DNA of 32,924 bases. Origin: Mycobacterium sp. D16Q13. Lineage in GTDB: Bacteria > Actinomycetota > Actinomycetes > Mycobacteriales > Mycobacteriaceae. Positions 22,547 through 32,924 of this stretch are shown here, in pieces. The DNA lies in contig NZ_MAEW01000031.1 in the NCBI RefSeq assembly GCF_002013375.1, positions 1 through 32,924 on the forward strand, written 5' to 3'. A program made the translations under genes and the position numbers. Position 1 is the stretch's first letter. Every line of letters starts with the position of its first letter. The notes below the pieces were generated by a model that did no database searches, had not been told where the DNA came from, and saw nothing but the letters and a program-made list of their open reading frames with translations.

Positions 22547-22621
22547 TGGTGGGCGCGGAGGGTTTCGAACCCCCGACCGCTGGTGTGTAAAACCAGAGCT
22601 CTACCACTGAGCTACACGCCC
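22547..22621 (-). tRNA. tRNA-Val (anticodon TAC)
   Basis: 75 nt including an encoded CCA. The acceptor stem GGGCGTG/CGCGCCC pairs fully with one G-T. The D arm GCTCAGTGGTAGAGC, anticodon stem CTGGT/ACCAG around loop TTTACAC, and T arm with GTTCGAA are all canonical. The anticodon TAC reads GUA valine codons. The 3' part is supplied by the element's att copy, so the gene remains functional after integration. Confidence 0.95.
22548..22591 (+). repeat. Right att core within tRNA-Val
   Basis: 44-bp copy identical to 7661-7704. Here it is part of the complete tRNA gene, marking the right junction of the element. Confidence 0.9.
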
Positions 22622-22652
22622 GGTCCACGCCGTCACCGACGTGGGAATCAGC

Positions 22653-23114
22653 TCACGAATGTAGCGCGGCGAGCGCTTCTACCCAACCCGCCTGGTCACG
22701 GGCTTGCCCGGGATCCAGCATCTCGGCGAATCGGATGATTCCGTCGGCATCCACCACGAAAGTTCCGCGGTTCGGATAGCCGGCCTTCTCGTTGAGCACC
22801 CCGTACGCCTCGGCAACGGCGCCGTGCGGCCAGAAGTCGGACAGGATCGGGAAGGTGAAGCCGCTGTAGCTCGACCAGATCTTGTGGATCGGCCCGGCAC
22901 TCACCGATAGCCCGATGATCTGCACGTCGTCGTTCTCGAAGTCTCCGATGTGGTCGCGCACATGGTCCAGCTCGCCCTGGCAGACCCCGGTGAACGCCAG
23001 CGGGAAGAACACCAGCAGCGCGGCCTTCTTGCCGCGAAAATCGCTCAGGCTGACAGGCTGGTTGTTCTGGTTACGCAGGGTGAAATCCGGAGCGACGGAG
23101 CCCACAGGCAGCAT
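22653..23114 (-). CDS. ahpE: Peroxiredoxin AhpE
   Basis: 153 residues, full family length and very similar throughout to mycobacterial AhpE (Rv2238c) as I recall it. The peroxidatic cysteine is Cys45 in PLAFTGVC, and no resolving cysteine is present, so it is a one-Cys peroxiredoxin. FTFPILSDFWPHGAVAEAYGV is characteristic. It reduces peroxides and peroxynitrite in the cytoplasm. The start overlaps the stop of the DUF3052 gene by one base. First core gene beyond the tRNA. Confidence 0.95.
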   Translation of the reverse strand: MLPVGSVAPDFTLRNQNNQPVSLSDFRGKKAALLVFFPLAFTGVCQGELDHVRDHIGDFENDDVQIIGLSVSAGPIHKIWSSYSGFTFPILSDFWPHGAVAEAYGVLNEKAGYPNRGTFVVDADGIIRFAEMLDPGQARDQAGWVEALAALHS

Positions 23115-23539
23115 TAGCGCCGCCCGCCGCGTGACGTCTTGGGCTGCACCAAACGCGTCGCGCTCCAGTCCCCCAAGTTGACCGACGAGGTCTGCACCAG
23201 ACCCGCGGTCGGCGCCGATTCAGCGATTTCCGAGGGCTGCACATGGCCCGGCTTGCCTGTCTTGGGTGTCAACACCCAGATCACGCCGTCCTCAGCAAGT
23301 GGAGTGATGGCGTCCATCAACGCGTCGACCAAGTCGCCGTCGTCATCGCGCCACCACAATAGGACCACATCGACGACGTCGTCGGAGCTCTCGTCGAGTA
23401 GCTCCGAACCGCACGCGTCCTCGACATCGGCCCGGATATTGTCGTCCGTGTCCTCATCCCAGCCCAGCTCCTGCACAAGCTGATCTCGCTGGACGCCCAG
23501 CTTGTGGGCGTAGTTCGAGGCGTCAGCCGCCGCGACCAC
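23114..23539 (-). CDS. DUF3052 family protein (Rv2239c-like)
   Basis: 141 residues. Recognised by context and pattern (KLGVQRDQLVQELGWDEDTDDNI, then DVVLLWWRDDDGDLVDALMDA and VWVLTPKTGKPGHV) as the conserved actinobacterial protein next to ahpE. Acidic and cytoplasmic. The biochemical role is not established. It forms a two-gene operon with ahpE. Confidence 0.85.
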   Translation of the reverse strand: MVAAADASNYAHKLGVQRDQLVQELGWDEDTDDNIRADVEDACGSELLDESSDDVVDVVLLWWRDDDGDLVDALMDAITPLAEDGVIWVLTPKTGKPGHVQPSEIAESAPTAGLVQTSSVNLGDWSATRLVQPKTSRGGRR

Positions 23540-23630
23540 CGTTCGGCCCCTCCTTGTTCACAGATGCGTGCTTTCGCACTTGGGATGAATGCTCACATCG
23601 TCGCATGCCACCGGCAATCCTCGTCAGGCA

Positions 23631-24188
23631 CTATCGACCTTTTGTCTGGAGAAGCGGCTCGCAGATCTTCCCGGCGCGCTCCCGCGCATCGTTGAAAGTA
23701 CGGACCACCGAGTTGAGAGTGCCGCCACTCAGCCGATTATCGAACGCCCCGGCCAGTTTTCGCGACTGCTCGGCGTACTGCGTGAACGCATCGCGCAGCT
23801 CGTCGGTCTGAGCGCTCGCCTTGGCGGAGTCGATTTGCCCGGCGCTGGTGTTGAGGGCATTGATGACCGGCCCCACCTTGGACTCCGCGCTCGCGCCGTA
23901 GCCGCCCTCGTCGTTCATGACGGAGATCAGGTCATTACCCGCGGAAACGGCGGCGTTCGACGTCATGGCGAAGGTCTCACACGCATCGGCTATCGCCTGC
24001 GCCCGGGAGGTCTCCTGGCGCTTGGACTCCTCGGACCGCGACGTCTCGATGGATTGCGAGACGTAGGTGCGGTACTCCGACACCGACTCGCTGGGCGCCG
24101 ACGCCTGCCCTCCGGTGGTCACGGTGCAGCCCGCCACGGCCGCCGCACAGATGGCCGCCAGCGCGATGAACAGCGCCGCAATACGCAT
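23631..24188 (-). CDS. Lipoprotein (Rv2240c-like)
   Basis: 185 residues with a lipoprotein signal (MRIAALFIAL, lipobox AVAGC, cysteine near residue 21). The mature part is helical with two further cysteines. Position upstream of and divergent from aceE matches M. tuberculosis Rv2240c. Function unknown. Confidence 0.8.
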   Translation of the reverse strand: MRIAALFIALAAICAAAVAGCTVTTGGQASAPSESVSEYRTYVSQSIETSRSEESKRQETSRAQAIADACETFAMTSNAAVSAGNDLISVMNDEGGYGASAESKVGPVINALNTSAGQIDSAKASAQTDELRDAFTQYAEQSRKLAGAFDNRLSGGTLNSVVRTFNDARERAGKICEPLLQTKGR

Positions 24189-24328
24189 CTCATGACGGTA
24201 CCCGCTAGGGCAGCTCCTGACCTTGTGACTGGACCAGACTCGCTAGTAGCAAGTGACTTGCGGCACGATGGAGGTACCGATCTGATTGTGACTGAGATCT
24301 GCACCCCCACCCCTAAGGAGCAGAAAAG

Positions 24329-27118
<2,790 letters not shown>

Positions 27119-27128
27119 TCCTGCTGGC

Positions 27129-27195
27129 GCGAGCAGACATGTACTGCACCTAGATCGCAGGTCGCGAGTGCGGTACGTGTCTGCTCGCGGTTTTT
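27129..27195 (+). terminator. Intrinsic terminator after aceE
   Basis: Arms 27129-27149 and 27168-27188 (21 nt, two G-T type mismatches) followed by GGTTTTT. A long stem plus T-run is unusually strong for a mycobacterium. Confidence 0.8.
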
Positions 27196-27207
27196 GTCGA
27201 CATCAAT

Positions 27208-27223
27208 TGTACCGATCGGTACA
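27208..27223. promoter_or_regulatory. Perfect 16-bp palindrome, likely TetR operator
   Basis: TGTACCGATCGGTACA is fully self-complementary, 40 bp upstream of the DM13 lipoprotein start. The same operon encodes a TetR regulator, so autoregulation is likely. Confidence 0.75.
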
Positions 27224-27263
27224 GTCGAGATCGCTCGCTCACACCCTCGGAAAGGAATCCACC

Positions 27264-27716
27264 ATGCGGTTCAACGTTCTCGCCGGCACAGCACTTCTGG
27301 GCATCGGCTTAGCCGTTGCCGCATGTAACGCCCCTGCACGCGACACTCAACCGAGCGGTCAATCACCGCAGGCGATGTCGTCACAGCCCATGACCTCGCA
27401 GGCCATGGCCGGCGCCACGCGTACGGGCTCGTTCAACGGAATCGACGGCAAGCACGTCTCGGGAACCGTCACGATCGCCAACGGGCGAGTCAGCTTGACC
27501 GGATTCTCCTCTGATAAGGGGCCCGACCTGCACATCTACCTGACCAAGGGCTCAGACCAGAGCGCGGTGAGCACGGGCAAAGAGCTCGGCATGGTCGCCT
27601 CCGACGCAGCGTCACAGACATTCGACATCAACGGTGTGGACACCTCTATGTACGACACCGTTCTGATCAACTGCGATAAGGCCAAAGAGGCCTTCGGCGC
27701 GGCAGCCTTGATGTGA
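27264..27716 (+). CDS. DM13-domain lipoprotein
   Basis: 150 residues from the ATG at 27264 with a GGAA-type site upstream. Lipobox AVAAC (cysteine near residue 21), then a low-complexity Met/Ser/Gln linker (QAMSSQPMTSQAM), then a DM13-like domain: GSFNGIDGKHVSGTVTI, GPDLHIYLTKG and a late VLINCDKAKEAFGAA with the conserved cysteine. DM13 domains are proposed redox or electron-transfer modules. Surface-anchored. The GTG of the DoxX-like gene overlaps its stop, so they are co-translated. Confidence 0.75.
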   Translation: MRFNVLAGTALLGIGLAVAACNAPARDTQPSGQSPQAMSSQPMTSQAMAGATRTGSFNGIDGKHVSGTVTIANGRVSLTGFSSDKGPDLHIYLTKGSDQSAVSTGKELGMVASDAASQTFDINGVDTSMYDTVLINCDKAKEAFGAAALM

Positions 27717-28195
27717 GAACCCACGCACGCTGGATCGCCCTTGCCACGCCGATCGCCCTCGGCGTGGCAAGGGTGACGCTGGGCGCGCTGTGGCTGCACG
27801 AGGGCATCTTCAAATACAGCGCACACTTCGGCCGCGCGGACATTCTGCTCATCACCCACAGCGCGCGGTCCAACACTCGCGTGCCGGAATACTTCACCGT
27901 CCTCTCCGACAGCGTGCTTCGGGTGTGGCCGGGCCTTTTCGGCATCGCCATCCCCCTGCTGGAGGTGGCACTCGGGGCAATCCTGATCCTGGGGCTATTT
28001 CCCCAACCCGCGGCCATGGTTTCGCTGTTGACGCTCGTGACCTACTGGAGTTCAGACCAACTGATCAGCCAATACCCGGTGATGGCGGTGCTGTCGGCGG
28101 TCATCCTCACGTTTCCGGCGCCGAGTGGCCACTACTCAATACGGCGACGGAGACGCGCCACGGTCGCAGCTAATGTTGTCCAGGATGGTAGGTAA
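27713..28195 (+). CDS. DoxX-like membrane protein
   Basis: 160 residues, four membrane segments (near 8-30, 74-92, 95-120 and 120-140) with the DoxX-type features VARVTLGALWLHEGIFKY and a later LEVALGAILILGLF. DoxX proteins act in thiol/sulfur redox homeostasis in membranes. The GTG start overlaps the DM13 stop. The 3' end overlaps the TetR gene. Confidence 0.7.
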   Translation: MRTHARWIALATPIALGVARVTLGALWLHEGIFKYSAHFGRADILLITHSARSNTRVPEYFTVLSDSVLRVWPGLFGIAIPLLEVALGAILILGLFPQPAAMVSLLTLVTYWSSDQLISQYPVMAVLSAVILTFPAPSGHYSIRRRRRATVAANVVQDGR

Positions 28196-28814
28196 GTCGT
28201 CACCACAGAGCGCCGCCAAGCTCCCAGCGACCGCACACGGCCGCCGTACCCGCGCGGCCATCGTCGATGCCGCGGCGCAGATGATGTATCAAAAGGGTGT
28301 CACGGCAACCAGTCTCGACGACATCCTGACCGCCTCCAACACGGGCAAGTCGCAGCTGTACCACTATTTCAAGGACAGGTCCGAGTTAGTAAGGGCGGTC
28401 CTGGAACGTCAGACCGAGCTCGTCCTGCAGGCACAGCCGACACTCGCCCAGATCGACTCGATCGAGGGTGTCGAACAGTGGGCCCACGCAATCCTGGCCA
28501 ACCACGAGGTACCCGGCGGACCGTTCGGATGCCCGCTGGGCAGCATGGCCGCCGAACTCAAGAACGATCCGGCCTATCAACCCGCACTTGCCGCCGCGTT
28601 TCACCAATGGCAGTCATTGCTCGCCGACGGCTTGACCCGGATGCAGGATCGCGGCGACCTCGACCGCACCGAAGATCCTCAGCGGCTGGCCGCGACGGTC
28701 CTTGCCACCCTGCAGGGCGGCATGCTGATGGGGCGGGCGACCATGGACATCACCGTCCTGCGCGACAGCCTCGATCTGGCCATCGACGGCATTCGGTGCA
28801 AACTGCGCACCTGA
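28173..28814 (+). CDS. TetR-family transcriptional regulator
   Basis: About 213 residues. The N-terminal helix-turn-helix domain (RAAIVDAAAQMMYQKGVTATSLDDILTAS, then GKSQLYHYFKDRSELVRAVL) is typical of TetR. The C-terminal ligand domain resembles the LmrA/YxaF branch (GGPFGCPLGSMAAEL). Starts at 28173 or 28185 are both possible, and both overlap the DoxX-like gene. It most likely represses its own operon through the palindrome at 27208. Confidence 0.85.
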   Translation: MLSRMVGKSSPQSAAKLPATAHGRRTRAAIVDAAAQMMYQKGVTATSLDDILTASNTGKSQLYHYFKDRSELVRAVLERQTELVLQAQPTLAQIDSIEGVEQWAHAILANHEVPGGPFGCPLGSMAAELKNDPAYQPALAAAFHQWQSLLADGLTRMQDRGDLDRTEDPQRLAATVLATLQGGMLMGRATMDITVLRDSLDLAIDGIRCKLRT

Positions 28815-28870
28815 CCCAAAAGTGCGGACATTTAGCGGTTCCCACCAGGAATCCGGGGTACCTTTTAGGG

Positions 28871-30151
28871 ATGACCGACAATTCGGTGAGCACTCTGCGC
28901 GGGTTTCGCGCCGCCCGGCCCCCGCGGGAGCGGGCCGAGGTGCCCGAGGCGCTGCTGCACCGGATCAAGCAGTTCTCCGGACGCCTCTCCACCGAGGCCG
29001 TACATGTCATGGAAGACCGGCTGCCGTTCTTCGCCGACCTGGAGGCCTCACAACGCTCCAGCGTGGCGCTGGTGGTCCAGACGGCGATCAATAACTTCGT
29101 CGAGTGGATCCGCGACCCCGAGGGCACTGTCGGCTTCACCATGCAGGCCTTCGAGGTGGTGCCGCAAGACCTGGCCAAACGCATCGCGCTGCGTCATTCG
29201 GTCGACATGGTGCGCACCGCGATGGAGTTCTTCGAAGAGGTGCTGCCCCTGCTGGCCCGCAACGACGAGCAGCTGGTGACGCTCACCGAGGGCATCCTGC
29301 GCTACAGCCGTGACCTTGCCTTCGGAGCTGCCAGCGCCTACGCCGAGGCGGCGGAAACCCGGGGCGCCTGGGACTCCCGGCTGGAGGCGACGGTGGTCGA
29401 CGCGGTGGTGCGCGGCGACACCGGTCCGGACATGCTGTCGCGCGCGGCGGCCCTGAACTGGGACACCACCGCACCCGCCACCGTCATCGTCGGCACTCCC
29501 CGGCCAGAAATCATCGCGACGTCAACAACACTGGTGCATGAGGTGGCGCAGCGCCACGGGCGTGGCGCACTCGCCGTCATCCAGGGCACCCGGCTGCTGA
29601 CCATCGTGTCGGGCACATTCACCACGCACGACAAGTTCCTGGCGGACCTCATCAAGGTCTTCTCCGATGGTCCAGTAGTGGTGGGCCCGACCTCAGGAAC
29701 CCTGAGCGCATCACACAACAGCGCCGTGGAGGCACTCTCGGGGATGGACGCGGTATCGGGGTGGCGCGGCGCCCCACGTCCGGTGTCCTCGCGCGAGCTG
29801 CTGCCCGAACGTGCGCTCCTGGGCGATAAGGCGGCCATCGCGGCCCTCAACACCGAAGTGATGCGCCCTCTCGCCGATGCCGGCCCGGCGCTCACCGAAA
29901 CCCTGGACGCTTACTTAGATTCCGGGGGCGCCATCGAGGCCTGCGCGCGCGCACTGTTTGTTCACCCAAATACCGTCCGCTATCGACTCAAGCGAATCAC
30001 CGATTTCACCGGAAGAGACCCAACGTCCCCGCGTGATGCCTATGTCTTGCGAGTCGCGGCAACCGTCGGCAGACTGGCCCAGGACCATGCGGACGTTTTC
30101 ACTCCTGAACCAGGAATCACGCCAGTCACAATAAATGTCATCAAGGCTTAG
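28871..30151 (+). CDS. mabR: MabR/FasR transcriptional regulator of fatty-acid synthase II
   Basis: 426 residues from the ATG at 28871. Matches Rv2242 in position and form: N-terminal helical domain (VHVMEDRLPFFADLEASQRS), a central region, and a C-terminal PucR-type helix-turn-helix (SGGAIEACARALFVHPNTVRYRLKRI). MabR binds upstream of the fabD-acpM-kasA genes and controls mycolic-acid precursor synthesis; fatty acyl-CoAs modulate it. Names mabR and fasR are both used in the literature. Confidence 0.9.
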   Translation: MTDNSVSTLRGFRAARPPRERAEVPEALLHRIKQFSGRLSTEAVHVMEDRLPFFADLEASQRSSVALVVQTAINNFVEWIRDPEGTVGFTMQAFEVVPQDLAKRIALRHSVDMVRTAMEFFEEVLPLLARNDEQLVTLTEGILRYSRDLAFGAASAYAEAAETRGAWDSRLEATVVDAVVRGDTGPDMLSRAAALNWDTTAPATVIVGTPRPEIIATSTTLVHEVAQRHGRGALAVIQGTRLLTIVSGTFTTHDKFLADLIKVFSDGPVVVGPTSGTLSASHNSAVEALSGMDAVSGWRGAPRPVSSRELLPERALLGDKAAIAALNTEVMRPLADAGPALTETLDAYLDSGGAIEACARALFVHPNTVRYRLKRITDFTGRDPTSPRDAYVLRVAATVGRLAQDHADVFTPEPGITPVTINVIKA

Positions 30152-30224
30152 AACGGTTACTGACCGGTCACCTGCGAGGTCCCACATTGCGAGACGGTAT
30201 AGATCGGGTCGCAATGGATGCCTT

Positions 30225-30243
30225 TTTGTAGACTTCCCACAAA
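30225..30243. promoter_or_regulatory. Candidate MabR/FasR operator upstream of fabD
   Basis: TTTGT (30225-30229) and ACAAA (30239-30243) form an inverted repeat with a 9-bp spacer, about 70 bp upstream of fabD. I recall an AT-rich inverted repeat of this type as the MabR site in other mycobacteria. Confidence 0.6.
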
Positions 30244-30310
30244 TACTTAAGACAAGATTCATTTTCTCTTACACGGCGCAAACCACCCTTCACAGTGTTC
30301 TCTTAAACAC

Positions 30311-31219
30311 GTGATCGCGCTGCTTGCTCCCGGACAGGGATCCCAGACTCCCGGCATGCTGACTCCATGGCTCGAATTGCCCGGTGTCACGGACCAAGTT
30401 GAGCAGTGGTCGAAGGCCAGCGGACTTGATCTGGTGCGCCTGGGAACCACGGCCAGCGCCGAGGAGATCACCGATACCTCCATCACCCAGCCACTGGTGG
30501 TCGCCCTGACCCTGCTGGCCTATGACGAGCTGACCAAGCGTGGCCACCTCAACACCAAGACCACCGTGGTCGCGGGCCACTCCGTCGGCGAGATCGCCGC
30601 CTACGCCATCGCCGGGGTCATCTCCGCCGATGACGCCGTCGCCCTTGCCGCCACCCGTGGCGCCGAGATGGCCAAGGCCTGCGCGCTGGATCCGACCGGC
30701 ATGTCTGCCGTGCTGGGTGGCGACGAGGCCGAGGTGCTCGAGCGCCTGGAAGCTCTCGAGCTGATCCCCGCCAACCGCAACGCCGTCGGACAGATCGTCG
30801 CCGCCGGCCGCATCACGGCGCTGGAGAAGCTGGCCGAGGATCCCCCGGCCAAGGCGCGTGTCCGCCAGCTCGCCACCGCCGGTGCCTTCCACACCCACTT
30901 CATGGCTCCCGCACAGGAGGCGTACGCCGCCGCGGCGTCCGCGATCGTCCCGGCCGAACCGGTCACCACCTTGCTGTCCAACTTCGATGGCACCCCCGTC
31001 GCCTCCGGCGCCGATGCCATGGAGAAGCTCATCAACCAGCTGACCTCGCCGGTGCGCTGGGACCTGTGCACCGAGTACTTCAAGACGGCGGACGTACAGG
31101 CCGTCGTCGAACTGCCGCCTTCGGGTGCGCTGTCCGGCATCGCCAAGCGTGAGATGCGTGGCGTCACCAATCACGCGCTGAAAGCCCTCGAAGACCTCGA
31201 CGCCCTGGCCGAGCTGTAA
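30311..31219 (+). CDS. fabD: Malonyl-CoA:ACP transacylase
   Basis: 302 residues from a GTG. Catalytic GHSVGE with Ser91, N-terminal LAPGQGSQ and a late ATAGAFHTHFM segment with the catalytic histidine. It transfers malonyl groups from CoA to AcpM for FAS-II elongation. First gene of the FAS-II operon. Confidence 0.97.
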   Translation: MIALLAPGQGSQTPGMLTPWLELPGVTDQVEQWSKASGLDLVRLGTTASAEEITDTSITQPLVVALTLLAYDELTKRGHLNTKTTVVAGHSVGEIAAYAIAGVISADDAVALAATRGAEMAKACALDPTGMSAVLGGDEAEVLERLEALELIPANRNAVGQIVAAGRITALEKLAEDPPAKARVRQLATAGAFHTHFMAPAQEAYAAAASAIVPAEPVTTLLSNFDGTPVASGADAMEKLINQLTSPVRWDLCTEYFKTADVQAVVELPPSGALSGIAKREMRGVTNHALKALEDLDALAEL

Positions 31220-31345
31220 GCGGCCAAACCACCAATAAGTAGTACCCCGGATCAGTGGGCAGAGCCGCCCGCTCATCCAGTTTCAAATATCAGAGTTCAC
31301 CCCAGGGCTGCGCCTGCAGTCCATAACACCGAAGGGAGCCACCGA

Positions 31346-31645
31346 GTGGCCACCGCAGAAGAAAAAGATCGCATCGTCGCCGGTCTCGCCGAGATCATCG
31401 AAGAGGTCACCGGTATCGAGCCCTCCGAGGTCACCCTCGAGAAGTCGTTCGTCGACGACCTGGACATCGACTCGCTGTCGATGGTTGAGATCGCCGTTCA
31501 GACCGAGGACAAGTACGGCGTGAAGATCCCCGATGAGGATCTGGCCGGTCTGCGGACCGTTGGCGATGTCGTCAACTACATCGAGAAGCTCGAGCAGGAA
31601 AACCCCGAGGCCGCAGCCAACATCCGCGCGCAGCTGGAGGGCTAG
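31346..31645 (+). CDS. acpM: Meromycolate-extension acyl carrier protein
   Basis: 99 residues from a GTG with a GGGAG site. The phosphopantetheine serine is Ser43 in DLDIDSLSMVEI. Mycobacterial AcpM has a C-terminal extension beyond E. coli ACP; here the tail after the ACP fold is short, so the protein is smaller than the 115-residue M. tuberculosis form. It carries the growing acyl chain in FAS-II. Confidence 0.95.
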   Translation: MATAEEKDRIVAGLAEIIEEVTGIEPSEVTLEKSFVDDLDIDSLSMVEIAVQTEDKYGVKIPDEDLAGLRTVGDVVNYIEKLEQENPEAAANIRAQLEG

Positions 31646-31650
31646 GACCA

Positions 31651-32904
31651 GTGACAACCCCTTCCACTGCAAACGGTGGCTTCCCCAATGTCGTTGTGAC
31701 GGCTCTCGCCGCAACGACCTCTATCGCGCCTGACATCGAGGGCACGTGGAAGGGACTCATCGCCGGGGAAAGCGGCATCGAGGTTCTCGAAGACGAATTC
31801 GTCGAGAAGTTCGGTCTGCCCGTGTGGATCGGTGGGCACCTCAAGGAGCCCATCGACAGCCACATGACCCGGCTGGAGCTTCGCCGGATGGCCTACGTGC
31901 AGCGCATGGCGCTGCTCGTAGGCCGTCAGGTGTGGCAGAACGCCGGCACGCCCGATGACATCGACAAGGACCGCCTCGCGGTCGTCATCGGTACCGGGCT
32001 CGGCGGTGGCGAGCGCATCGTCGAGACCTACGACACCATGAATGAGCATGGCATTCGCAAGGTTTCGCCACTCGCCGTACAGATGTGTATGCCCAACGGT
32101 GCCGCCGCGGTGGTGGGCCTGGAGATCGGCGCCCGCGCGGGTGTCATCACGCCGGTGTCGGCGTGTTCCTCCGGCTCGGAAGCCATCGCGCACGCATGGC
32201 GCCAGATCGTGATGGGCGATGCCGACATGGTCGTCTGCGGTGGTGTGGAGGGCATGATCGAAGCCCTGCCGATCGCTGCGTTCTCCATGATGCGCGCCAT
32301 GTCGACGCGAAATGACGAGCCGGAGAAGGCTTCTCGCCCGTTCGACAAGGACCGCGACGGATTCGTGTTCGGCGAGGCCGGTGCGCTCATGGTCATCGAG
32401 ACCGAGGAGCACGCCAAGGCTCGCGGCGCGCAGATCCTGGCCCGCGTCATGGGCGCCGGCATCACCTCCGACGCGTACCACATGGTGGCCCCGGGCCCCG
32501 ATGGTGTGCGCGCCGGTGCCGCGATGACCCGCGCAATTCAGACAGCAGGTTTGTCCCCCAAGGACATTGACCACATTAACGCGCACGGCACGGCCACCCC
32601 GATCGGCGACATCGCCGAGGCCAACGCCATCCATGTCGCTGGTGTGCAGCACGCCGCGGTCTACGCGCCCAAGTCGGCACTGGGTCACTCGATTGGCGCC
32701 GTCGGCGCCCTGGAATCGGTGCTCACCGTGCTCGCGCTGCGCGACGGCGTTATCCCGCCGACGCTCAATCTTGACAACCTTGATCCCGAAATCGACCTGG
32801 ATGTCGTTGCGGGAGAGCCACGACACGGGGATTTTAAATACGCAATCAATAACTCGTTTGGATTCGGCGGGCACAACGTTGCGCTTGCCTTTGGCAAGTA
32901 TTAA
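31651..32904 (+). CDS. kasA: Beta-ketoacyl-ACP synthase KasA
   Basis: 417 residues from a GTG, 5 nt after the acpM stop. Catalytic triad visible: Cys172 (VSACSSGSEAI), His312 (NAHGTATPIGD) and His346 (GHSIGAVGALE). It condenses malonyl-AcpM with acyl chains in mycolic-acid precursor elongation. kasB is expected just beyond the window end. Confidence 0.97.
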   Translation: MTTPSTANGGFPNVVVTALAATTSIAPDIEGTWKGLIAGESGIEVLEDEFVEKFGLPVWIGGHLKEPIDSHMTRLELRRMAYVQRMALLVGRQVWQNAGTPDDIDKDRLAVVIGTGLGGGERIVETYDTMNEHGIRKVSPLAVQMCMPNGAAAVVGLEIGARAGVITPVSACSSGSEAIAHAWRQIVMGDADMVVCGGVEGMIEALPIAAFSMMRAMSTRNDEPEKASRPFDKDRDGFVFGEAGALMVIETEEHAKARGAQILARVMGAGITSDAYHMVAPGPDGVRAGAAMTRAIQTAGLSPKDIDHINAHGTATPIGDIAEANAIHVAGVQHAAVYAPKSALGHSIGAVGALESVLTVLALRDGVIPPTLNLDNLDPEIDLDVVAGEPRHGDFKYAINNSFGFGGHNVALAFGKY

Positions 32905-32924
32905 GCACCAGAGAGGCTCAAGAT

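Larger units (their letters stand above)
7661..22591. mobile_element. Integrated capsid-gene-bearing, satellite-like element in tRNA-Val
   Basis: The element is bounded by the 44-bp perfect repeat and carries paired arm-type repeats at both ends. It encodes a tyrosine integrase and excisionase, a RepA-like ATPase, small and large terminase subunits, a capsid-like protein and several small head-region proteins, but no portal, tail, lysis or full phage late region. Size is about 14.9 kb. Cargo at the ends: a type VII secretion-type cassette (left) and a RelA/SpoT-domain operon (right). Integration restored a complete tRNA gene at the right end. It is either a capsid-forming phage satellite or a reduced prophage. 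Confidence 0.85.

Noticed and set aside
30290..31276. A 328-codon frame antisense to fabD
   Set aside because: Shadow of FabD; Gly/Val-rich composition without domain pattern.
31642..32874. A 410-codon frame antisense to kasA
   Set aside because: Mirror frame of KasA, which has all catalytic residues on the sense strand.

Overview
The window is mycobacterial chromosome carrying an integrated mobile element. The right-hand third holds the conserved order ahpE, a DUF3052 gene, a lipoprotein gene, aceE, mabR/fasR, fabD, acpM and kasA. High G+C, GTG/TTG starts, leaderless-type promoters and the mycolic-acid FAS-II genes all fit Mycobacterium. A rapid grower of the abscessus/chelonae type is plausible from memory but is not proven here.

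Layout. (1) 1-7660 is an accessory stretch of small membrane, secreted and lipoprotein genes. It includes a three-member membrane-protein family in which some copies look broken, a cold-shock protein, a TIMP/NTR-like protein and a degenerate HNH protein. (2) 7661-22591 is an integrated element of about 14.9 kb. It is bounded by a 44-bp perfect direct repeat of the 3' part of a tRNA-Val(TAC) gene, and just inside each end lies a pair of GGCAACTTG repeats that look like integrase arm sites. (3) 22547-32924 is core chromosome.

The element. A central divergent switch (19188-19240) separates two transcription units. The rightward unit encodes a helix-turn-helix protein and a tyrosine integrase that carries an extra winged-helix insert. 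The leftward unit runs excisionase, two tiny ORFs, a RepA-like ATPase, terminase small subunit, two small proteins, three head-region proteins including a capsid-like protein, a 42-aa ORF, an HExxH protein, a small winged-helix protein and the large terminase, most of them overlapping by 4 bp. I see no portal, tail, lysin or holin gene. This gene set (integration, replication, packaging and capsid but no tail) is what a capsid-forming phage satellite would carry, and it recalls the small phiRv1/phiRv2 elements of M. tuberculosis. Accessory cargo sits at both ends: an EspC-like/WXG type VII secretion cassette with two small membrane proteins at the left, and a RelA/SpoT-domain protein with a coupled 86-aa partner at the right. 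Such cargo is typical of inter-bacterial competition and anti-phage defence.

A second pair of 9-bp repeats (TGGGTCAAC, same 11-bp pitch) lies just outside the left att copy. It suggests that region (1) is the right end of another element inserted in the same tRNA gene, giving a tandem array.

Core genes. aceE encodes the E1 subunit of pyruvate dehydrogenase. Downstream of a strong terminator, an operon of DM13 lipoprotein, DoxX-like and TetR genes lies behind a perfect 16-bp palindrome and separates aceE from mabR. MabR then precedes the FAS-II genes fabD-acpM-kasA, whose upstream region carries a TTTGT/ACAAA inverted repeat suited to MabR/FasR control.
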